Source of the DNA: CAZGMN01 sp964645765
GTDB taxonomy: Bacteria; Acidobacteriota; Aminicenantia; Aminicenantales; Aminicenantaceae
Assembly (NCBI GenBank): GCA_964645765.1
Contig: CAZYBE010000020.1
Span: 1-54,143 of the forward strand
DNA: 54,143 nucleotides
Reading direction: 5' to 3'
This document shows, one piece after another, positions 51,327-54,143 of this stretch. The first letter of the stretch is position 1, and the number at the start of each line of letters is the position of its first letter. The notes beneath the pieces are model-generated. The model saw only the letters and a program-made list of their open reading frames with translations, made no database searches and was not told the origin of the DNA. The translations under genes and the position numbers were made by a program.

Positions 51327-54143
51327 TTACCAGTTATGGCCTCCCTTCCTTTTTCCCTGATCAATTACTTTTACTTTATCGCTGCCGCTAAATATCGTCC
51401 CATCCTTTAGCTGCCCGCTTACTGTCATGATAATATATCCTGTCCGGCCATCAAGCGCTGAAATCACAGCTTTGAGGCTAAACTTTACTATGCGGCCAGG
51501 AGCTCTATGATAGTAATGACCATCTTTCGAAGTATGAGTCATCAGAGCAGGCACCATCGTGTCCATGACATCCAGCTTTACTGTGGCTACATCAATATTT
51601 GCTTCATGATATCGCCTTGGAAGGTTTATATATGCTGTTATCGTGTCTTCATCACTCTCGCCCTTCAAATTCAGAGTATCAGGACGGATAACAACATCCG
51701 CTCTGACTGCGTCTGCGGCAAATCTGGCTTTAATTCTGTGATGCGTCTTAACATTAGTGAAAGTGTAGGAGGATAACGCCCCCTTCGACTTTCCATCAAC
51801 GCTAACCTTAGCGATGTGATAACCTTTCATCGGAACGATAGCAAAAGTCTGGCTTCCACCATGTTTCACAGTGACTCTTCCCGCTGGATTAATAACTCCG
51901 CCTTCTTCCGCACTCGCAATTATTTGGCAAGTATTGACGGCAAATACAGCGCTGATTGAATGGTTAGAGGTAACATTATTGAAAGTGTAGCTGGGCACGG
52001 CTCCCACAGAATTTCCATCCACTATGACGTCAGTAATGTGATAGCCCTCAGTTGGAGAAATTTTAAAAGTGATCCTCTCACCATTTTTCACACTGATTGA
52101 CCCTGACGGCGAGATAGTGCCGCCACCCCCTGCGCTCGCCTCTATGGTGTATTGCTTCAGCTTAAATGTCGCTGTCACAGTCTTGGGGCCGTCCATCGTG
52201 ATCGTCGCCTGGCTGGCAGTTTCGGTCAGATCCCCGCTCCAGCCTGCAAACTCCGAGTTTGCCGCAGGATTGTCCGTCAGCGTCACCACTGTCCCCGCAT
52301 CATATATCCCTGCAGGAGGATTCAAGCTAACGGTGCCACTTCCCGTGCCTGCGGTAGTCACGGTTAATGTGTAACGCTTCAGGTTAAACGTTGCTGTCAC
52401 AGTCTTGGAACCGTCTATCGTGATCTCTGCCGGATTATCCGTACTCGAAAGTGCACCACTCCATCCAGCAAAGTCTGAAGTAGCCCCTGGATTGGCTGTC
52501 AGAGTTACCACTGTGCTGGAATCGTATGTTCCCCCCGGTGGATTCAAGCTCACTGTGCCGCTGCCTGTGCCTGCAGAGGCCACGGTTACGGTTAATGTAT
52601 ATTTCTTCAGCTTAAACGTCGCTATCACAGTCTTGTTGTCGTTCATGGTGATCGTCATCGAGTTCTCAGCCCCGCTCAGATCCCCGTTCCAGCCCGCAAA
52701 CTCTGAATTCGCCGCAGGATTGGCCGTCAGTGTCACCACCGTACCATGATCATACGGCCCTGAAGACTGCGCTCGCCCCACAGTCTCTGCAACCGAACCT
52801 GTGCCTTGACCTGTTGTATTAATCGATAATATGTAAGTGTTAATCTCAAATGTCGCGGATATCGTATGGACCGCAGTCACGTTGGTGAATTTGTATGTCG
52901 GCTCCTTCCCTTCAGACGAACCATCAACCTTAACGTCGGCAATGTGGTAGCCTTCATCAGCGGCAATTGTGAAAACACAGTCTTTGCCATAATTCACAGT
53001 GACAGAAGGCGAAATTGTACCACCCTCACCCGCACTCGCCGTTATCGTGAAAGTCATCACATTAAGCGTCGCTATCACAGTCTTAGGACTATCCATCAAG
53101 ATCGTCGTGGGGTTATCCATGCCCACAAGTGCACCACTCCAACCAGCAAACTCTGAAGTTACACCCGGATTGGCCGTAAGCGTAACCACCGTTCCATGAT
53201 CATACGGCCCTGAAGACGGCTCTCCTCCTACAGACTCTGCAACCGAACCTGTGCCTGTCCCTGTTGTATTAATCGATAATATGTAAGTGTTAATCTCAAA
53301 TGTCGCGGATATCGTGTGGACCGCAGTCACGTTGGTGAATTTGTATGTCGGCTCCGCTCCCACCGATGCACTATCAACCTTAACATCGGCAATATGGTAG
53401 CCTTCATCAGGCGTGATAGTAAAAACACAGTCTTTGCCATAATTCACAGTGACAGAAGGCGAAATTGTACCACCCGGACCCGCACTCGCCGTTATCGTGT
53501 AAGTTATCACATTAAACGTCGCTATCACAGTCTTAGGACTATCCATTAAGATCGTCGTGGGGTTATCCATGCCCACAAGTGCACCACTCCAAGCAGCAAA
53601 CTCTGAAGTTACACCCGGATTGGCCGTAAGCGTAACCGCCGTTCCATGATCATACGGCCCTGAAGACGGCTCTCCTCCTACAGTCTCTGCAACCGAACCT
53701 GTGCCTTGACCTGTTGTATTAATCGATAATATGTAAGTGTTAATCTCAAATGTCGCGGATATCGTGTGGGCGGCGGTCACGTTGGTGAATTTGTATGTCG
53801 GCTCTGTTCCTACTGGCTTATCATCAACCTTAACGTCGGCAATGTGGTAACCTTCATCAGGCGTGATAGTAAAAACACTGTCTTCGCTATAGTTCATAGT
53901 GACAGACGGTGAAATTGTGCCACCCGAACCCGCACTGGCCGTAATAGTGAAAGTCAGCACGTTAAATGCCGCTGTCACGCTCTTATCACTGTTCATGGTG
54001 ATCGTCGCCGGGTTTTCGGCTCCGCTCAGGTCTCCGCTCCAGCCTGCAAACACTGAATTCGCTGCAGGAGTGGCCAACAGCGTCACCACCGTTCCATGAG
54101 CATATGGCCCTGAAGACGACACTTCTCCTACAGATTCTGCAAC
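51327..54143 (-). CDS. Large extracellular repeat protein (InlB B-repeat/bacterial-repeat type), C-terminal part
   Basis: The frame is open to the window edge, so at least 938 residues of a longer protein are present; its start is missing. It is built of two repeat types. Type A (about 71 residues) reads TITASAGPGGTISPSV...GYHIADVKVDG...TYKFTNVTAVHTISATFE; type B (about 79 residues) has SSGPYDHGTVVTLTANP...FAGWSGAL...ATI.M...KTVIATF. Both resemble the small beta-grasp or bacterial-repeat modules of adhesins. Near the C-terminus two B-like units, two divergent A units and a non-repeat domain of about 115 residues (from DVVIRPDTLNL) finish it. No LPXTG or type IX sorting tail is seen. Confidence 0.8.
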   Translation of the reverse strand, partial: VAESVGEVSSSGPYAHGTVVTLLATPAANSVFAGWSGDLSGAENPATITMNSDKSVTAAFNVLTFTITASAGSGGTISPSVTMNYSEDSVFTITPDEGYHIADVKVDDKPVGTEPTYKFTNVTAAHTISATFEINTYILSINTTGQGTGSVAETVGGEPSSGPYDHGTAVTLTANPGVTSEFAAWSGALVGMDNPTTILMDSPKTVIATFNVITYTITASAGPGGTISPSVTVNYGKDCVFTITPDEGYHIADVKVDSASVGAEPTYKFTNVTAVHTISATFEINTYILSINTTGTGTGSVAESVGGEPSSGPYDHGTVVTLTANPGVTSEFAGWSGALVGMDNPTTILMDSPKTVIATLNVMTFTITASAGEGGTISPSVTVNYGKDCVFTIAADEGYHIADVKVDGSSEGKEPTYKFTNVTAVHTISATFEINTYILSINTTGQGTGSVAETVGRAQSSGPYDHGTVVTLTANPAANSEFAGWNGDLSGAENSMTITMNDNKTVIATFKLKKYTLTVTVASAGTGSGTVSLNPPGGTYDSSTVVTLTANPGATSDFAGWSGALSSTDNPAEITIDGSKTVTATFNLKRYTLTVTTAGTGSGTVSLNPPAGIYDAGTVVTLTDNPAANSEFAGWSGDLTETASQATITMDGPKTVTATFKLKQYTIEASAGGGGTISPSGSISVKNGERITFKISPTEGYHITDVIVDGNSVGAVPSYTFNNVTSNHSISAVFAVNTCQIIASAEEGGVINPAGRVTVKHGGSQTFAIVPMKGYHIAKVSVDGKSKGALSSYTFTNVKTHHRIKARFAADAVRADVVIRPDTLNLKGESDEDTITAYINLPRRYHEANIDVATVKLDVMDTMVPALMTHTSKDGHYYHRAPGRIVKFSLKAVISALDGRTGYIIMTVSGQLKDGTIFSGSDKVKVIDQGKRKGGHNW
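52746..54143 (-). repeat. 450-bp higher-order tandem repeat in the repeat protein
   Basis: The marker AATCGATAAT starts at 52821, 53271 and 53721, exactly 450 bases apart each time (150 codons: one type A plus one type B module). A further unit begins near 54096 and runs off the window. DNA identity between copies is high, including silent positions, so the expansion is recent or kept uniform by gene conversion. Confidence 0.85.

Noticed and set aside
52746..54143. Non-coding satellite or CRISPR-like repeat
   Set aside because: The period of 450 is a multiple of three, the frame is open throughout, and the translated modules match known repeat-protein types.

Overview
The window looks like part of a draft genome of an uncultured, Gram-negative, heterotrophic bacterium. 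The gene mix (secreted exoglycosidases, an M28 peptidase, 14-blade propeller sensor kinases, fused MFS/spermidine-synthase, Gld-type ABC system with DUF4340, many intergenic palindromes) is what I associate with Candidatus Aminicenantes and related Acidobacteriota. That placement is an inference from gene content, not a computed result. The RND/TolC efflux operon shows that there is an outer membrane. A run of 100 Ns (15849-15948) marks a scaffold join.

Layout. 1-354: 3' end of a fumarate reductase/succinate dehydrogenase-type flavoprotein. 609-7814: a stress and signalling block with a hemerythrin-like protein, an RsbRD-N sensor-type protein, a single-domain response regulator behind a strongly hairpinned leader, a 1321-residue propeller/PAS histidine kinase, and a receiver-HisKA_2 kinase. 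8001-13050 (minus): CDF metal exporter, secreted M28 peptidase and GH84 N-acetylglucosaminidase. 13345-17737: a TMTC-like membrane/TPR protein, a MazEF-type toxin-antitoxin pair at the scaffold gap, and an NCS1-type permease followed by a 59-residue membrane protein. 17755-24777: GH78 rhamnosidase, PilZ protein, class V aminotransferase-fold enzyme, fused MFS/spermidine synthase. 24875-32050: a 6-bladed propeller protein and a TetR-TolC-MFP-RND efflux operon.

32176-39695 (minus) is a glycine cluster, gcvT-gcvH-gcvPA-gcvPB-glyQ-glyS, which links glycine breakdown to glycyl-tRNA charging. It is divergent from argS (39813-41750). 41761-42024 holds two tandem inverted-repeat elements. 42072-46743 is a four-gene GldA/GldF/GldG/DUF4340 ABC system, overlapped tail to tail by a transglutaminase-like TPR protein. 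48107-51034: secreted GH29 fucosidase and an APC amino-acid permease. 51327-54143: the C-terminal part of a large repeat protein with an exact 450-bp higher-order repeat that runs off the window edge.

The glycosidases, the peptidase and the transporters fit scavenging of glycoprotein, plant or biofilm polymers, but there is no SusCD-type locus here. The most unusual items are the structured leader at 1734-1918, the output-less propeller kinase module, the glycine operon, the repeat families, several apparently leaderless genes, and the 55-bp false duplication around the N gap. I found no tRNA, rRNA, CRISPR array or complete transposase.
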